Shown: positions 7,989 through 17,819 of the stretch, piece after piece
How positions within the stretch are numbered: position 1 is the first letter of the stretch
Layout of the letters: each line of letters begins with the position of its first letter
Assembly (NCBI GenBank): GCA_903928915.1
Contig: CAIYSL010000087.1
Coordinates: 1-64,000 of the forward strand
DNA length: 64,000 nt
From: an uncultured Syntrophobacterales bacterium
GTDB taxonomy: Bacteria > Desulfobacterota > Syntrophia > Syntrophales > UBA5619
Direction of reading: 5' to 3'
Program-made: the position numbers and the translations under genes
Notes under the pieces: generated by a model
Told to the model about the DNA's origin: nothing
Seen by the model: only the letters and a program-made list of their open reading frames with translations
Database searches by the model: none

Positions 7989-9143
7989 CTATCTCCCTTC
8001 GGCCAGGGTTCGGAGCGCCTCCAAGGCGGTGTCGATCTCCGGCTCCCGGGTGAAGGGGCCGAACCCGAACCGTACGGTCCCCTGCGGAAAGGTGCCGATC
8101 GCCCGGTGGGCGGCGGGTGCGCAGTGGAGCCCGGGCCGCGACAGGATGTCGAACTTCTCGTCCAGCCCCTGCGCCACCTCCGCCGGTGTCAGGCCGGAGA
8201 TGGTGAAGGAGACGACGGCGATCCGCTGCGACGGCTCTGTCGGGCCGTACAGCTCGATCCGGGGGATTTCCCGCAGCCCGCAGAGGAATCGTCCCGCGAG
8301 GGCCTCCTCGCGGGCGCGTATCGCCTCGACGCCCCTGGCCAGGACCCAGGTGACGCCGGCGGCCAGACCGGCGAGACCGACGGTGTTGGGCGTCCCGGCC
8401 TCGAACTTGTCGGGGAGGAAGAGGGGGTGCTCCTCGAATTCGGAGCGGCTCCCCGTCCCCCCCCTGGTGAGCGGGCGGATCCGCTCTTCCAGCCCGGCGC
8501 GGATGTACAGCCCCCCCGTACCCGGGGGGCCGAACAGCGATTTATGGCCGGTGAAGGCGAGCAGATCGATGCCCATCTCCTCGACGGCGATCGGCACCGC
8601 CCCCGCCGTCTGTGCCGCATCGACGATCAGGACGAGCCCTTGTTCGCGGGCAATCCGCCCCGCCGCGGCGATGGGGAGGATTGCCCCTGTCACGTTCGAG
8701 GCATGGGTCAGGACGATCGCCCTGGTGTTCGGACGGATGGCCGGCCGGATCTCCCCCGGGTCGAGCCCGCCCCGGTCGGAGAAGGGGAGGACCGACAGGG
8801 AAACCCCTTCCGCCTCCAGGGCGCGCAGTGGCCGCATCACCGAGTTGTGCTCCAGCGCGGAGGTGATGACGTGATCGCCCGGGTTCAGCAGCCCCTGCAG
8901 GGCGATGTTGAGCGCCTCGGTGGCGTTCTTGGTGAACACGATCCGCAGGGGATCGTCCGCTCCCAGGAGGCAGGCCATTGCCTCGCGCGCCTCGAGGATG
9001 ACCCGGCCCGCGTCGAGGGAAAGCCGGTGCCCGGAGCGGCCCGGAGAGGCGCCGATCCGGCTGAGGTACCGTTCCATGGCGGCTGGCACCTCTGCCGGCT
9101 TCGGCCAGGAGGTCGCGGCGTTGTCGAAATACAGGGTTTCCAT
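7989..9143 (-). CDS. Class V aminotransferase-fold cysteine desulfurase / selenocysteine lyase-like
   Basis: 384 residues, PLP-dependent. It opens METLYFDNAATSWPKP, as in cysteine desulfurase family proteins. The PLP lysine sits in FTGHKSLFGPPG, the cofactor-binding Asp/Gln in IVDAAQTAG, and the loop cysteine expected to carry persulfide or perselenide is in SRPGLHCAP. It would release sulfur (or selenium) from cysteine (or selenocysteine) and hand it to YedF/DUF3343. An ATG at 9158 is in frame, but it falls inside the likely -10 box (9157-9162), so ATG 9143 is preferred. Confidence 0.85.
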   Translation of the reverse strand: METLYFDNAATSWPKPAEVPAAMERYLSRIGASPGRSGHRLSLDAGRVILEAREAMACLLGADDPLRIVFTKNATEALNIALQGLLNPGDHVITSALEHNSVMRPLRALEAEGVSLSVLPFSDRGGLDPGEIRPAIRPNTRAIVLTHASNVTGAILPIAAAGRIAREQGLVLIVDAAQTAGAVPIAVEEMGIDLLAFTGHKSLFGPPGTGGLYIRAGLEERIRPLTRGGTGSRSEFEEHPLFLPDKFEAGTPNTVGLAGLAAGVTWVLARGVEAIRAREEALAGRFLCGLREIPRIELYGPTEPSQRIAVVSFTISGLTPAEVAQGLDEKFDILSRPGLHCAPAAHRAIGTFPQGTVRFGFGPFTREPEIDTALEALRTLAEGR

Positions 9144-9156
9144 CACTGCGCTATTC

Positions 9157-9183
9157 ATTATCCAGGCAGCGGGGAGATGTCAA
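9157..9183 (-). promoter_or_regulatory. Putative promoter of the desulfurase-yedF-DUF3343 operon
   Basis: On the minus strand TTGACA (9178-9183) is followed by GATAAT (9157-9162) with a short 15-base spacer. Transcription would begin near 9150, only a few bases before ATG 9143, so the message would be essentially leaderless. Confidence 0.5.
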
Positions 9184-9258
9184 ATAGCCTGTTTCTATTG
9201 CGTTCCCCGGCGTATGCAGACAAGGCATGCCGGTCACGAGGCCATGAAAACAGGGTTC

Positions 9259-9969
9259 TTATATCGGCGGCCGGCCGGGAGGGCTCCCGAGCAGCCGTTC
9301 CCAATCCCCGCGGAGGGTTTCGTGGCGGAGGGACTTCCGCAGACAGGCTCCGAATTCCCGCCGTGGGATGGGGCGCGCGCCGAGGCTGGCGAGGTGGGCG
9401 GTCTCGACCTGGCAGTCGATCAGAGCGAACCCCCGCTCCCGGAGGCGTTCGACGAGCGTGATCAGGGCTGCCTTGGAGGCGTTCGGCAGCGACGAGAACA
9501 TCGATTCGCCGAAAAAAATGCGGCCGAGCGAGACGCCGTACAGCCCGCCGACGAGCGCGTCACCGTGCCAGACCTCCACCGAGTGGGCATACCCATACTC
9601 GTGGAGGGCGCAGTAGGCCTCCTGCATTTCCGGGGTGATCCACGTGCCCTCCTGGTCCGGGCGCGGCCTCCGGCAGGCGGCGATCACCTCCCGGAAAGCC
9701 CGATCGAAGGTGATTCGCACTGCCCCCTTCTTCAGGAATTGGCGCATGCTCCGCGACACCCTGAGCTCGCCGGGGAACAGGACGAACCGGGGATCGGGGG
9801 ACCACCAGAGGATCGGTTCCCCCTCGCTGAACCAGGGGAAGATCCCCTCCCGGTAGGCAGCCAGGAGCCGGCCGGGCGAAAGATCGCCGCCCACGGCCAG
9901 CAGACCGCTTCTTGCGGCGCGATCGGTGGGGGGGAACAGGGGGGCCTCAGGGAGTCGATGCACCGGCAT
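9259..9969 (-). CDS. aat: Leucyl/phenylalanyl-tRNA--protein transferase
   Basis: 236 residues, the usual length for Aat. Diagnostic motifs are visible: FPPTDRA near the N-terminus, [39 protein letters not shown], and later [19 protein letters not shown] and LIDCQ. The enzyme moves Leu or Phe from charged tRNA to proteins beginning with Lys or Arg, creating N-degrons that ClpS delivers to ClpAP. The start codon lies 23 bases inside the 3' end of clpA, so the genes are translationally coupled and enzyme and degradation machinery share one operon. Confidence 0.95.
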   Translation of the reverse strand: MPVHRLPEAPLFPPTDRAARSGLLAVGGDLSPGRLLAAYREGIFPWFSEGEPILWWSPDPRFVLFPGELRVSRSMRQFLKKGAVRITFDRAFREVIAACRRPRPDQEGTWITPEMQEAYCALHEYGYAHSVEVWHGDALVGGLYGVSLGRIFFGESMFSSLPNASKAALITLVERLRERGFALIDCQVETAHLASLGARPIPRREFGACLRKSLRHETLRGDWERLLGSPPGRPPI

Positions 9970-12220
9970 GGGCGACCCGGATGACGATGTCGTCGTTTTC
10001 GATCTCGGCCACGGCGTCGCCTCCGCCCCGGAGGCTTCCGAAGAGGACCTCGTCCACGAAGAACCGCTTGATCTTGTCCTGGATCAGCCGGCCGATCTCA
10101 CGCGCCCCGAACTCGGGGGAGTAGCCTTTTCGGGCGAGCCACTCGGCGCACTCTTCGCTGATCGTGAGGCGGACCCGCTTTTCGGCGAGCTGCGCGGCGA
10201 ACTCGGCGACGGCTTTCTTCACGATCCTGAGGATCACGGGGCCGGTGAGGCCGCGGAAGTTCACGACGCCGTCGAGACGGTTCCTGAACTCGGGGGAGAA
10301 GGTCTTCTCCACCGCTTTGAACACGGCGTCGCGATTGACGGGCTGCCCTTCAAATCCGATGGTCTGCCTGCCGATATCCCGGGCGCCCGCGTTCGAGGTC
10401 ATGATCAGGATCACGTTACGAAAATCCGCTTTCTTGCCGCTGTTGTCGGTCAGAGTCGCGTAATCCATCACTTGCAGGAGCGTATTGAAGATGTCGGCAT
10501 GGGCCTTTTCGATCTCGTCCAGCAGCAGAACCGCGTGGGGGGTCTTCCGGACGGCCTCGGTGAGGAGACCGCCCTCTTCGTAGCCGATGTAGCCGGGAGG
10601 GGCGCCGACGAACTTGGCCACGGTATGCTTTTCCTGGTATTCGCTCATGTCGTAGCGCAGCAGGGGCACCCCCAGCGTCGCGGCGAGTTGGCGGGCGAGT
10701 TCGGTCTTTCCCACCCCCGTCGGTCCCACGAACAGGATCGATGCCACTGGCTTTTCCGCTTCGCGGAACCCGGCGCGCGACCGTTTGACCGCCTCGACGA
10801 TCCGCTCCACCGCCTCGTCCTGACCGAAGATCCGCGTCTTCAGCTCCGCCTCCAGGTCCTTGAGCTTTTCGATCTCGGACGAGGAGACGCTCTTCTCCGG
10901 GATCCGGGCGATCCGGGCGACGATCGTCTCGACCTGGTGCGGGCCGATCTCCACCTGCTCCCGGGTGTCGTCGCAGCGTTTCATCGAGACAAAGGCGCCG
11001 GCCTCGTCAAGGACGTCGATCGCCTTGTCCGGGAGGCGACGGTCGTTTACGTACCGGTGGGAGAGGTCGGCAGCGGCGCGAAGCGCCTCTTCGGTGTAGG
11101 TGACGTGGTGGTACGCCTCATACCGTGCGCTGATCCCCTGGAGGATTTTCACGGTGTCCTCGACGGACGGCTCGGGGACCTCGATCTTCTGAAAACGCCG
11201 GGAAAAGGCGCCGTCCTTTTCGAAATACTTCCGGTATTCATCGTAGGTCGTCGATCCGATGCAGCGGAGCTTCCCGGAAACGAGGGCCGGCTTCAGGATG
11301 TTGCCGGCGTCCATCGACCCGCCCGAGACCGCCCCGGCGCCGACCACGTTGTGGATCTCGTCGATGAACAGGATCACGTTGTGCTGCTTCTGAAGCTCGG
11401 TGACGATCCGTTTCAGCCGCTCCTCGAAATCGCCGCGGTACCGGGTTCCGGCCAGTACCGCTCCCATGTCCAGGGAGAAGATCCGCGCCCCCCGTAGCAG
11501 CCGCGGGACCTTGCCGCTGACGATGAGCTGGGCGAGCCCCTCGGTGATCGCGGTCTTCCCCACGCCGGGTTCGCCCACGTGAACGGGGTTGTTCTTGAAG
11601 CGGCGGCAGAGGACCTGGATCGTCCGTTCGAGGATCTCCTCACGGCCGATCAGAGGGTCCATCTCGCCGGTCCGCGCCCGGGAGGTCAGTTCCGTCGTGA
11701 AGCTCCGGAGAAACTTGTTCTGTTCCTCTTTGCTCTCCTTGCCCGTCTCGCCTTCCGCTTCTCGGGGTTCCGGGTTACGCTGCCCCTCGCTGGTGAGCAC
11801 CGAAACGCCGTGGGAGATGTAGTTGAGCAGTGCCAGTCGGCTGATCCCCTCCCGCTGGAGGTAGAAGGAGGCGTAGGATTCCTTCTCGTCGAGGATCGAA
11901 ACGATGACATCCCCCAAATCCAGGGTCTCTTTCTGAGCGGTAGAGGTATGCCAGGCGGCCCGTTCGAGGATGCTCTGAAAACCGAGCGATTGGAGAGCCC
12001 GCGTCGTCGTTGCCACCGTATCGGTTTCGTCGAGGTGCTTTTCGAGGGTCTTCTTCAGCCGCCCCGGGTCGCCGCCGCAGTTGACGATGAGCTCCTTCCC
12101 CTCGTCGAAGAAGAGGCAGGCGTACAGCAGGTGCTCCGGCGTGATGAACTCATGCCGTCGAACGTTCGCTTCGGCGTATGCCGCCATGATGATCCGATTG
12201 AGATTTTCGCTGATTTTCAT
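9947..12220 (-). CDS. clpA: ATP-dependent Clp protease ATP-binding subunit ClpA
   Basis: 757 residues, matching Escherichia coli ClpA (758). The N-terminal repeat domain (1-140) binds ClpS. The first AAA+ module has Walker A GEPGVGKT near residue 216 and Walker [14 protein letters not shown]. The second has Walker A GPTGVGKT and Walker [11 protein letters not shown], and ends in the D2-small domain. No long middle coiled coil is present, which separates it from ClpB. It unfolds substrates for ClpP, which is not encoded in this window. It follows clpS by 24 bases and overlaps aat. Confidence 0.96.
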   Translation of the reverse strand: MKISENLNRIIMAAYAEANVRRHEFITPEHLLYACLFFDEGKELIVNCGGDPGRLKKTLEKHLDETDTVATTTRALQSLGFQSILERAAWHTSTAQKETLDLGDVIVSILDEKESYASFYLQREGISRLALLNYISHGVSVLTSEGQRNPEPREAEGETGKESKEEQNKFLRSFTTELTSRARTGEMDPLIGREEILERTIQVLCRRFKNNPVHVGEPGVGKTAITEGLAQLIVSGKVPRLLRGARIFSLDMGAVLAGTRYRGDFEERLKRIVTELQKQHNVILFIDEIHNVVGAGAVSGGSMDAGNILKPALVSGKLRCIGSTTYDEYRKYFEKDGAFSRRFQKIEVPEPSVEDTVKILQGISARYEAYHHVTYTEEALRAAADLSHRYVNDRRLPDKAIDVLDEAGAFVSMKRCDDTREQVEIGPHQVETIVARIARIPEKSVSSSEIEKLKDLEAELKTRIFGQDEAVERIVEAVKRSRAGFREAEKPVASILFVGPTGVGKTELARQLAATLGVPLLRYDMSEYQEKHTVAKFVGAPPGYIGYEEGGLLTEAVRKTPHAVLLLDEIEKAHADIFNTLLQVMDYATLTDNSGKKADFRNVILIMTSNAGARDIGRQTIGFEGQPVNRDAVFKAVEKTFSPEFRNRLDGVVNFRGLTGPVILRIVKKAVAEFAAQLAEKRVRLTISEECAEWLARKGYSPEFGAREIGRLIQDKIKRFFVDEVLFGSLRGGGDAVAEIENDDIVIRVAHAGASTP

Positions 12221-12244
12221 AGCCCTTCTTCCCCGTACTGACCT

Positions 12245-12556
12245 TCATGCCTCTTCCACGGAGCATCGGAGCGGGAATTCGCGCTTTTTCGCCATCCGGT
12301 GGACCAGGGCGGCCTTCGTGGCCGCGATGTCGTAGCTGTACACGCCGCAGATCCCTTTTCCCTTCTTGTGGACGTCCAGCATGATCCGCGTCGCCTCCGC
12401 GGTAGGCTTGTGGAAAACACTCACGAGAACCGCCACCACGAAATCCATCGTTGTGTAATCGTCGTTGTGCAGGAGGACCCGGTATTGTTTCGGTTCCCGG
12501 ATCTCTTCATCACTGCGTACATCGCCTTCCGGCAGGTTGCCCCGCGCATGTGCCAT
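12245..12556 (-). CDS. clpS: ATP-dependent Clp protease adaptor ClpS
   Basis: 103 residues. The core LLHNDDYTTMDFVVAVL holds the NDD..T..FV signature that lines the N-degron pocket, followed by IMLDVHKKGKGICGVYSYDIA, the surface that docks on the ClpA N-domain. ATG 12556 is preferred because AAGAGG lies six bases upstream; ATG 12562 is also in frame. It heads the clpS-clpA-aat operon, which covers N-degron creation, recognition and unfolding. Confidence 0.94.
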   Translation of the reverse strand: MAHARGNLPEGDVRSDEEIREPKQYRVLLHNDDYTTMDFVVAVLVSVFHKPTAEATRIMLDVHKKGKGICGVYSYDIAATKAALVHRMAKKREFPLRCSVEEA

Positions 12557-12610
12557 GGACATCCTCTTCTTCAGGGCACCCTCGTTGCTCTGCGGAAAAA
12601 AGTTGATTTT

Positions 12611-12639
12611 AATATAAACAATGCGGCAGAGCGTGTCAA
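12611..12639 (-). promoter_or_regulatory. Sigma70-type promoter of clpS-clpA-aat
   Basis: On the minus strand TTGACA (12634-12639), a 17-base spacer and TATATT (12611-12616). Transcription should start near 12604, about 48 bases before the clpS start. Confidence 0.8.
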
Positions 12640-12665
12640 TGAGAAGCGAAACACCTGAAATTGCC

Positions 12666-12694
12666 TTGACAAACAGAAATCGGCACTCTACGAT
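12666..12694 (+). promoter_or_regulatory. Sigma70-type promoter of the Ldh-family gene
   Basis: TTGACA (12666-12671), 17-base spacer, TACGAT (12689-12694), back to back with the clpS promoter. The leader to ATG 12813 is about 110 bases. Confidence 0.65.
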
Positions 12695-12812
12695 CCCCCC
12701 CGTTCGGGCCGTATCGGCAGGTTCTCACTTTTTGCGATCAGGCGCTCATCCTGGGCAACACGGTAGCCGTCCTGATGCGGATGGCGCTATAACGCGGGCA
12801 AGGAGAGGTAGT

Positions 12813-13880
12813 ATGGCAGCAGGGGCAGAGCTACAGGTTTTCCCGGCGGAGCGGTTGCAGGCTTTCGGCGCGGCCGCCCTGGCGACGCTCGGGCTTCCCG
12901 AAAGCGATGCGGCGCTCTGCGCCGCCCGGATGATCGATGCAGACCTCCGCGGTGTCGACACCCACGGCATCTTCCGGATCAACCACTACAGCCAGCGGAT
13001 CCGGGCGAAGGGGATCAACCTGCGTCCGCAGGTGCGTGCCGTCCGCGAGAACGCGGTGACGGCGCTCGTGGACGGGGACAATGCCATGGGCCACGTGGTG
13101 ATGGACTTCGCGACGGAGCTCGCCATCCGGAAGGCAAAGGATGCGGGGCTTGCCTGGGTCGGCACCTTCAACGGCAATCATGCCGGTGCCGGCGCCGTCT
13201 ACTCGTCGATGCCGCTGGCCCATGACATGATCGGAATGTACATGACCGTGGCCAATGCGAACCACATGGCCGCCTGGGGCGGGGTCGAGTTGATCCTCGG
13301 CACCAATCCCCTCTCCGTGGCCATACCTGCCGGCGAGGAGCCGCCGGTCGTCCTCGATATCGCAACGACGATGGCCTCCTACGGCAAGATCAAGCTGGCC
13401 GCACAGAAGGGGGAGTCGATTCCCGTCGGGTGGATGATCGACCGGAACGGGCAGCCGCTCACCGATCCGAAACGGTCGTCGGAAGGAATCCTGCTGCCGA
13501 TCGGGGGGTACAAGGGCTACGGGCTCAACGTGATCATCGGCATGCTCGCCGGCGTGCTCAACGGGGCGGCCTTCGGCAGGAACGTCGTGGACTTCAACAA
13601 GGACGTGGCGACGCGCAACAACAGCGGCCACATGATCATGGCGATGCGGGTCGACAACTTCCAGCCCGTCGAGGAGTTCAAGCGCGAGATGGACCGGGTG
13701 ATCCGTGAGATCCGGGGATCCCAGCGCATCGAGGGGGTCGACCGCATCTGGCTGCCGGGCGAGATGGAGTACGAGCTGGTGCGCGAACGGCGGGCGCACG
13801 GCATCCCCCTTGCGCCGATCGTTGTCGCGAACCTCAGACAGCTTGCCGGGGAACTGAACCTGCAGGACCGCCTGGAGTAA
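12813..13880 (+). CDS. Ldh-family (malate/L-lactate dehydrogenase, type 2) NAD(P)-dependent oxidoreductase
   Basis: 355 residues, matching the Ldh_2/YlbC/ComC family rather than the Rossmann-fold malate and lactate dehydrogenases. Family marks include DADLRGVDTHGIFR near residue 50 (with the catalytic-region His), FNGNHAGAGAVYSSMPL, GTNPLSVAIP and LPIGGYKGYGLN. Known members reduce malate, lactate, ureidoglycolate, sulfolactate or related 2-hydroxy acids; the substrate cannot be assigned here. ATG 12813 is chosen because AAGGAGAGG lies just upstream; in-frame sequence further upstream has no protein-like character and contains the promoter. Confidence 0.88.
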   Translation: MAAGAELQVFPAERLQAFGAAALATLGLPESDAALCAARMIDADLRGVDTHGIFRINHYSQRIRAKGINLRPQVRAVRENAVTALVDGDNAMGHVVMDFATELAIRKAKDAGLAWVGTFNGNHAGAGAVYSSMPLAHDMIGMYMTVANANHMAAWGGVELILGTNPLSVAIPAGEEPPVVLDIATTMASYGKIKLAAQKGESIPVGWMIDRNGQPLTDPKRSSEGILLPIGGYKGYGLNVIIGMLAGVLNGAAFGRNVVDFNKDVATRNNSGHMIMAMRVDNFQPVEEFKREMDRVIREIRGSQRIEGVDRIWLPGEMEYELVRERRAHGIPLAPIVVANLRQLAGELNLQDRLE

Positions 13881-14159
13881 ACGCATCCGCAGGGTATCTG
13901 CGCAACCGCCGTGACCGGACGTGTGATCCGCTGCCCCCGCCCCGCCAGGGCCGGCGGGACAGCCGGGGGAGCGCGAAGCAGCGAGGGCAAGGCGGTAGGT
14001 ATCATGGAGCGGGGTGCCGGAAATTCATCGATAAACCCTTCGCTCTGCGGCTGCTGTCCAGGAAGATTGGGGATGTACTGGAGGGGACTGCGACCGGCTT
14101 CCTGAGCATCCGCCTCCGGCCGGGCGGGGACGGGGCCCGGGGCGTCGGGGTGCGCACTG

Positions 14160-15119
14160 TTACTGCGGCCGATCGGGGCGGGTCCGGCTCCGGAGTTTCT
14201 CCGCGACGGCAAGGACGGTATCCGCGTAGACCGTACTGTGGTTGTAGGCGAAGATGACGCGGAGCTGTCCTTCGCGGTCCATCCCTTCGCGCCAGCCGTG
14301 GCCGCGCAGGTAGTTGGCGATGCTGTGGAGGGCGTCGGGCGTGGCGAAGGGGTCCGTGCGGCCGTCCCGGTCGGCGTCGATGCCATAGGACAGGACGTTG
14401 GAAGGCATGAACTGGCAGATGCCGATCGCCCCGTATATCGACCCCCGGATCGTGAGCGGATCGCCCCGGTCCCGTTCGGCGAGCATCAGCAGCGCCTTGA
14501 GCTCTCCGTAGGCCCAGTCGGCTTTTTCCCGCAAGCGGCGGCGGGCATACTCCTCGTTGTCGGGGGTGATCAGCGAGGCATCCAGGAAGGGGCGGAGGGT
14601 CTCCAGGTCGGCCGAGCGGGCCATGCTGGCCAGCCGATTGAACACGCACTTATCGCCGGTGTTTCTGCCCAGGCGCGTTTCGACCAGGAGGATCGCGACG
14701 ACGACCTCCCGGGGGACGCCGTATTTCGCCGAGACTCCGTCGAGGAGCGTCCTATGTTCCTCCAGGTAGGCATGCGCCCGGGAGATGGCCACGTGGGTGA
14801 GGTAGTTCCGGTAGAATGACTGCCGCAACGCTGCGGTCAGGGAGGCGGCTTCGGCCGTCCTGCTGAGCAGCAGCCCCTTCAGCTTGCCGGACATCGCTTC
14901 CGGCTCGAACAGGACCTCCGGCCGGGCAAACAGCGCCACCATCGCTTCGCGATCGAATCCGTCGGCAGCCAGCCGCTCGGTGAGCGGCGACCAGTCGGCG
15001 GCGTGGGCCGGGCCGAGCGCGGCCGCCAGGAAAAGGACCGTGATCCAGAGCAGCGCGCCGACGCGCCGCCGGGACCGATGCTTCTCTCCCCTGGGCAGAG
15101 GCGGTGTTCGGGGGGACAT
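14160..15119 (-). CDS. Lytic murein transglycosylase, MltB (SLT_2) family
   Basis: 319 residues with a signal peptide (hydrophobic stretch about residues 20-38, cleavage near AHA). The catalytic Glu is in ILLVETRLGRNTG, and other family marks are GAIGICQFMPSNVLSYGID, DADRDGRTDPF and ANYLRGHGW. These enzymes cleave peptidoglycan glycan strands, leaving 1,6-anhydro-muramic ends. No lipobox cysteine is seen, so it is probably a periplasmic or soluble form. It lies in tandem with an L,D-transpeptidase gene on the same strand, 110 bases downstream. The 280 bases between its stop and the Ldh gene hold nothing I can identify. Confidence 0.9.
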   Translation of the reverse strand: MSPRTPPLPRGEKHRSRRRVGALLWITVLFLAAALGPAHAADWSPLTERLAADGFDREAMVALFARPEVLFEPEAMSGKLKGLLLSRTAEAASLTAALRQSFYRNYLTHVAISRAHAYLEEHRTLLDGVSAKYGVPREVVVAILLVETRLGRNTGDKCVFNRLASMARSADLETLRPFLDASLITPDNEEYARRRLREKADWAYGELKALLMLAERDRGDPLTIRGSIYGAIGICQFMPSNVLSYGIDADRDGRTDPFATPDALHSIANYLRGHGWREGMDREGQLRVIFAYNHSTVYADTVLAVAEKLRSRTRPDRPQ

Positions 15120-15229
15120 GGTGCTCCTCGTTACCGTGGATGTTCCGGGGGTCGTGTACCGCTCGACTGAATCGTTAGCACAGTTTAGGGGGAAAATCCC
15201 CGTGTTTTTTGCCCGGGTCCGTCGGAGGG

Positions 15230-16087
15230 TTACCGCGGTGACTGTGCCAGATAGGTCGGGAGTTCCCCGGTTATTTCGATGGGCGGGCCGTCGAGGAGCT
15301 GCCGCAGGCTGCCGTCGTCTTCGCGAAAGAGTTCCTCGCCGATGGTCCAGGCGTACAACTTCTTCGCATCTTCGAGAACCGGCCTGTCGGGAACGCCGTA
15401 CACCCGATTCTGCATGGCCTCATCGAAAACGCCGATGCAGCCGTGGGATGCCGGCCGCCCCGGCAGGTCCCGGGCATGGATCCAGTAGGAGGCCCCCTGC
15501 CGGTCGAAGTGGAAGCGGATTGCGTAGTCCATCGGGTACTGGGCATCCCCCCGGGCGGTCTTGTACAGCGATGAGGTGTGCCGCCGGTGGTAGGCCTCTG
15601 CCCGGAACATCCCGAGAGGGGCGAGATGTCCTTCCTTCCCGGTCGCCGCCGGCATGGAAAAGACGAGCCTGCCGAATTCGTAAGCCCCGATCCATTGCTC
15701 CGTGACGTTCAGAAAGATGTACTTTGCGTGGTTCTTCGCCCGCTCGTAGAAGATCGGGAGCGGTGTATAGCCCCGGATATCATCAATTTTTCTCGGGACC
15801 TTGATGGTCATGCCGGGGTAGACGTGGCGGCGGTCGATCCGGTTGAACCGGGCGACGAAGACCCAGTCTTCCCCGAAGAGCCGCTCCAGGCTGTCCTGCG
15901 GCCGCACGAAGTGCGCGTTCCATTGGATAGCGGCCTGACTGGGGTATGCGAAGCGGCTCAAGTCTTCCCGCGCTCGGTCCTGGGGCGATGCCGCCGGCTC
16001 GGCGGTCGATTTCGGGTCGTACACCGCGGCGGCGACGATGATCCCGATGCCGACTATGACAGAGATGATCCTGTGCAGCATAATCAC
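15230..16087 (-). CDS. L,D-transpeptidase (YkuD domain)
   Basis: 285 residues: an N-terminal membrane/signal helix, a LysM-like segment (DSLERLFGEDWVFVARFN ... VYPGMTIKVP, about residues 65-98) and a YkuD catalytic domain from about residue 120. The active-site motif is seen as IHARDLPG followed by SHGCIGVFD, holding the catalytic His and Cys (family consensus HXX14-17[S/T]HGChN). It would make 3-3 peptidoglycan cross-links or attach proteins to the wall. It lies upstream of the MltB-like gene on the same strand. ATG 16081 (two codons in) is an alternative start. Confidence 0.88.
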   Translation of the reverse strand: MIMLHRIISVIVGIGIIVAAAVYDPKSTAEPAASPQDRAREDLSRFAYPSQAAIQWNAHFVRPQDSLERLFGEDWVFVARFNRIDRRHVYPGMTIKVPRKIDDIRGYTPLPIFYERAKNHAKYIFLNVTEQWIGAYEFGRLVFSMPAATGKEGHLAPLGMFRAEAYHRRHTSSLYKTARGDAQYPMDYAIRFHFDRQGASYWIHARDLPGRPASHGCIGVFDEAMQNRVYGVPDRPVLEDAKKLYAWTIGEELFREDDGSLRQLLDGPPIEITGELPTYLAQSPR

Positions 16088-16257
16088 CGATTTTACGGAC
16101 GGACGATCCCGTCTCCTGGCTCAAGCCGCTTTCACTAACATGTTCGGGGTGCCTCTTCAAGAGGAATAAATCGGCTGAACAGGCCAGCTGATCCTTTACA
16201 TGCCGGCCGCGACATATTATGATTCTTCGCGCCGGACGCTGGCCGGCGGTTTGTCCC

Positions 16258-16276
16258 CCACCCCGGTACGGGGTGG
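16258..16276. repeat. 8-bp hairpin in the leader of the glycosyltransferase gene
   Basis: CCACCCCG (16258-16265) and CGGGGTGG (16269-16276) pair across a 3-base loop. The 10-base palindrome GGCGTACGCC (16275-16284) follows directly. They lie 75-95 bases before the glycosyltransferase start; no T-run follows, so a terminator is unlikely. Confidence 0.4.
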
Positions 16277-16352
16277 CGTACGCCGACGGAGGAGCAGCCC
16301 CCTGCTTCCGATCTCTGCCGGTGATTTTTGTCCCCCGAGGGAGCGCCATCGG

Positions 16353-17819
16353 ATGATCACCGCCATCGTTCACATGAGCACCGATCCCCTGCTTGAACAG
16401 CTTCTGGGGGAACTGCGCCGGAATCCGCTGATCCGGAAGATCCTCCTTCTCTGTGCGGAAGACCCCGGCTGCCTGCCGCCGCGGTGCGAGGGGGTGGCCG
16501 TCGCCGGGCCTGCCTCCGGCGGGACCTGGAATGCGCTGAGCGCCGGCGCGACGACGCCCTATCTCCTGTACTGCCCCGCTGCGGCCGGCCTCCGGATCGA
16601 TCCGCGCGCCCCGGATCGTTTGCTCGCTGCCATGCAGGCCGGCGCCGGGATCGCCTATGCGGACTATGCGGAGGTCCTCGGGGAGCGCGCCCGGGAGCGT
16701 CCCCTCAACGACTACCAGACCGGGAGCCTCCGCGACGACTTCAACTTCGGTCCGCTGATCCTGCTGTCGCGGGCCGCCGCCCGCCGGGCGATCCGGAAAT
16801 ATGGCGCGATCCCGGGGTACCGGTGGGCAGGCTGGTACGACCTCCGCCTGAAGATTTCCGCCGATTGCGATCTCTTCCATCTTCCGGAGCGGCTCTCCCG
16901 GGTCGATCTTGCCCCTGCGGGGGGGGCGGCGGCCGGGCAGTCCCACTTCGCCTACGTGGATCCCCGTAACCGGCCCTTCCAGGAGGAGATGGAGGCCGCG
17001 GCAACGGCCCATCTCAAACGGATCGGCGCCTGGCTCGCGCCGGAATTCCGGGATGTGACGTCTCCCGGCGAAGGCTTTCCGCTCGAGGCGAGCGTCATCA
17101 TACCCGTCCGGAACCGGGTTGGGACCGTGGGCGATGCGGTGGCCAGCGCGCTTTCCCAGCGGACCGATTTTTCGTTCAACGTGATCGTCGTGGACAACCA
17201 TTCCACCGACGGCACAACGGCGCTGCTGGCGGGGCTGGCCAGCCGTAACCCCGGTCTGATCCACCGCATCCCCGTGCGGCGCGACCTGTCGATCGGCGGC
17301 TGCTGGAACGAGGCGATCTATTCCGAGTGTTGCGGCCGGTACGCGGTCCAGCTCGATTCGGACGATCTTTACCGGGGAGACGACGTCCTCCAGCGCCTGG
17401 TCGACCTCCTCCGCCACGGGAATTATGCCCTGGCAATCGGCGCCTATACGCTCGTCGACGGGCAGCTGCGGGAGGTTCCGCCGGGGCTGATCGACCATCG
17501 CGAGTGGAGCGACGCGAACGGCCGCAACAATGCCCTGCGCATCAACGGGCTCGGGGCACCCCGGGCCTTCGCCACGGAGCCGCTCCGCCGGGTTGGGTTC
17601 CCGAACGTGGGATACGGCGAGGATTATGCGGTCTGTCTGCGCCTCTCGCGGGAGTACCGGGTCGGTCGGATCTACGACAGCCTCTACCTCTGCCGCCGGT
17701 GGGAGGGGAACACCGACGCCGCCCCCTCGGTCGACGAGACGAACCGCCGCGACCACTACAAGGACCGGCTCCGGACGCTCGAGATCCGGGCCCGCCGGAT
17801 GATGAACGGAGCGGCGTGA
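16353..17819 (+). CDS. Family 2 glycosyltransferase with degenerate N-terminal half
   Basis: 488 residues. The C-terminal half (from about residue 245) is a clear GT-A family 2 domain: EASVIIPVRNRVGTVGDAV, VIVVDNHSTDGTTALL and the metal/nucleotide site VQLDSDDLY (the DXD equivalent is DSDD), with GYGEDYAVCLRLS as the acceptor-region ED motif. The N-terminal half (1-240) follows a similar plan (ITAIVHMSTDPLLEQLL, then WNALSAGATTPYLLYCPAA) but lacks a DXD, so it looks like a second, degenerate GT2-like fold. ATG 16353 follows AGGGAG. The stop overlaps the start of the GNAT-DUF4922 gene (TGATG), which implies a functional pair. Donor and acceptor are unknown. Confidence 0.82.
   Translation: MITAIVHMSTDPLLEQLLGELRRNPLIRKILLLCAEDPGCLPPRCEGVAVAGPASGGTWNALSAGATTPYLLYCPAAAGLRIDPRAPDRLLAAMQAGAGIAYADYAEVLGERARERPLNDYQTGSLRDDFNFGPLILLSRAAARRAIRKYGAIPGYRWAGWYDLRLKISADCDLFHLPERLSRVDLAPAGGAAAGQSHFAYVDPRNRPFQEEMEAAATAHLKRIGAWLAPEFRDVTSPGEGFPLEASVIIPVRNRVGTVGDAVASALSQRTDFSFNVIVVDNHSTDGTTALLAGLASRNPGLIHRIPVRRDLSIGGCWNEAIYSECCGRYAVQLDSDDLYRGDDVLQRLVDLLRHGNYALAIGAYTLVDGQLREVPPGLIDHREWSDANGRNNALRINGLGAPRAFATEPLRRVGFPNVGYGEDYAVCLRLSREYRVGRIYDSLYLCRRWEGNTDAAPSVDETNRRDHYKDRLRTLEIRARRMMNGAA

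Noticed and set aside
13881-14159. Small gene between the Ldh-family and MltB genes
   Set aside because: Short frames exist on both strands but none has a ribosome site and protein-like composition together.
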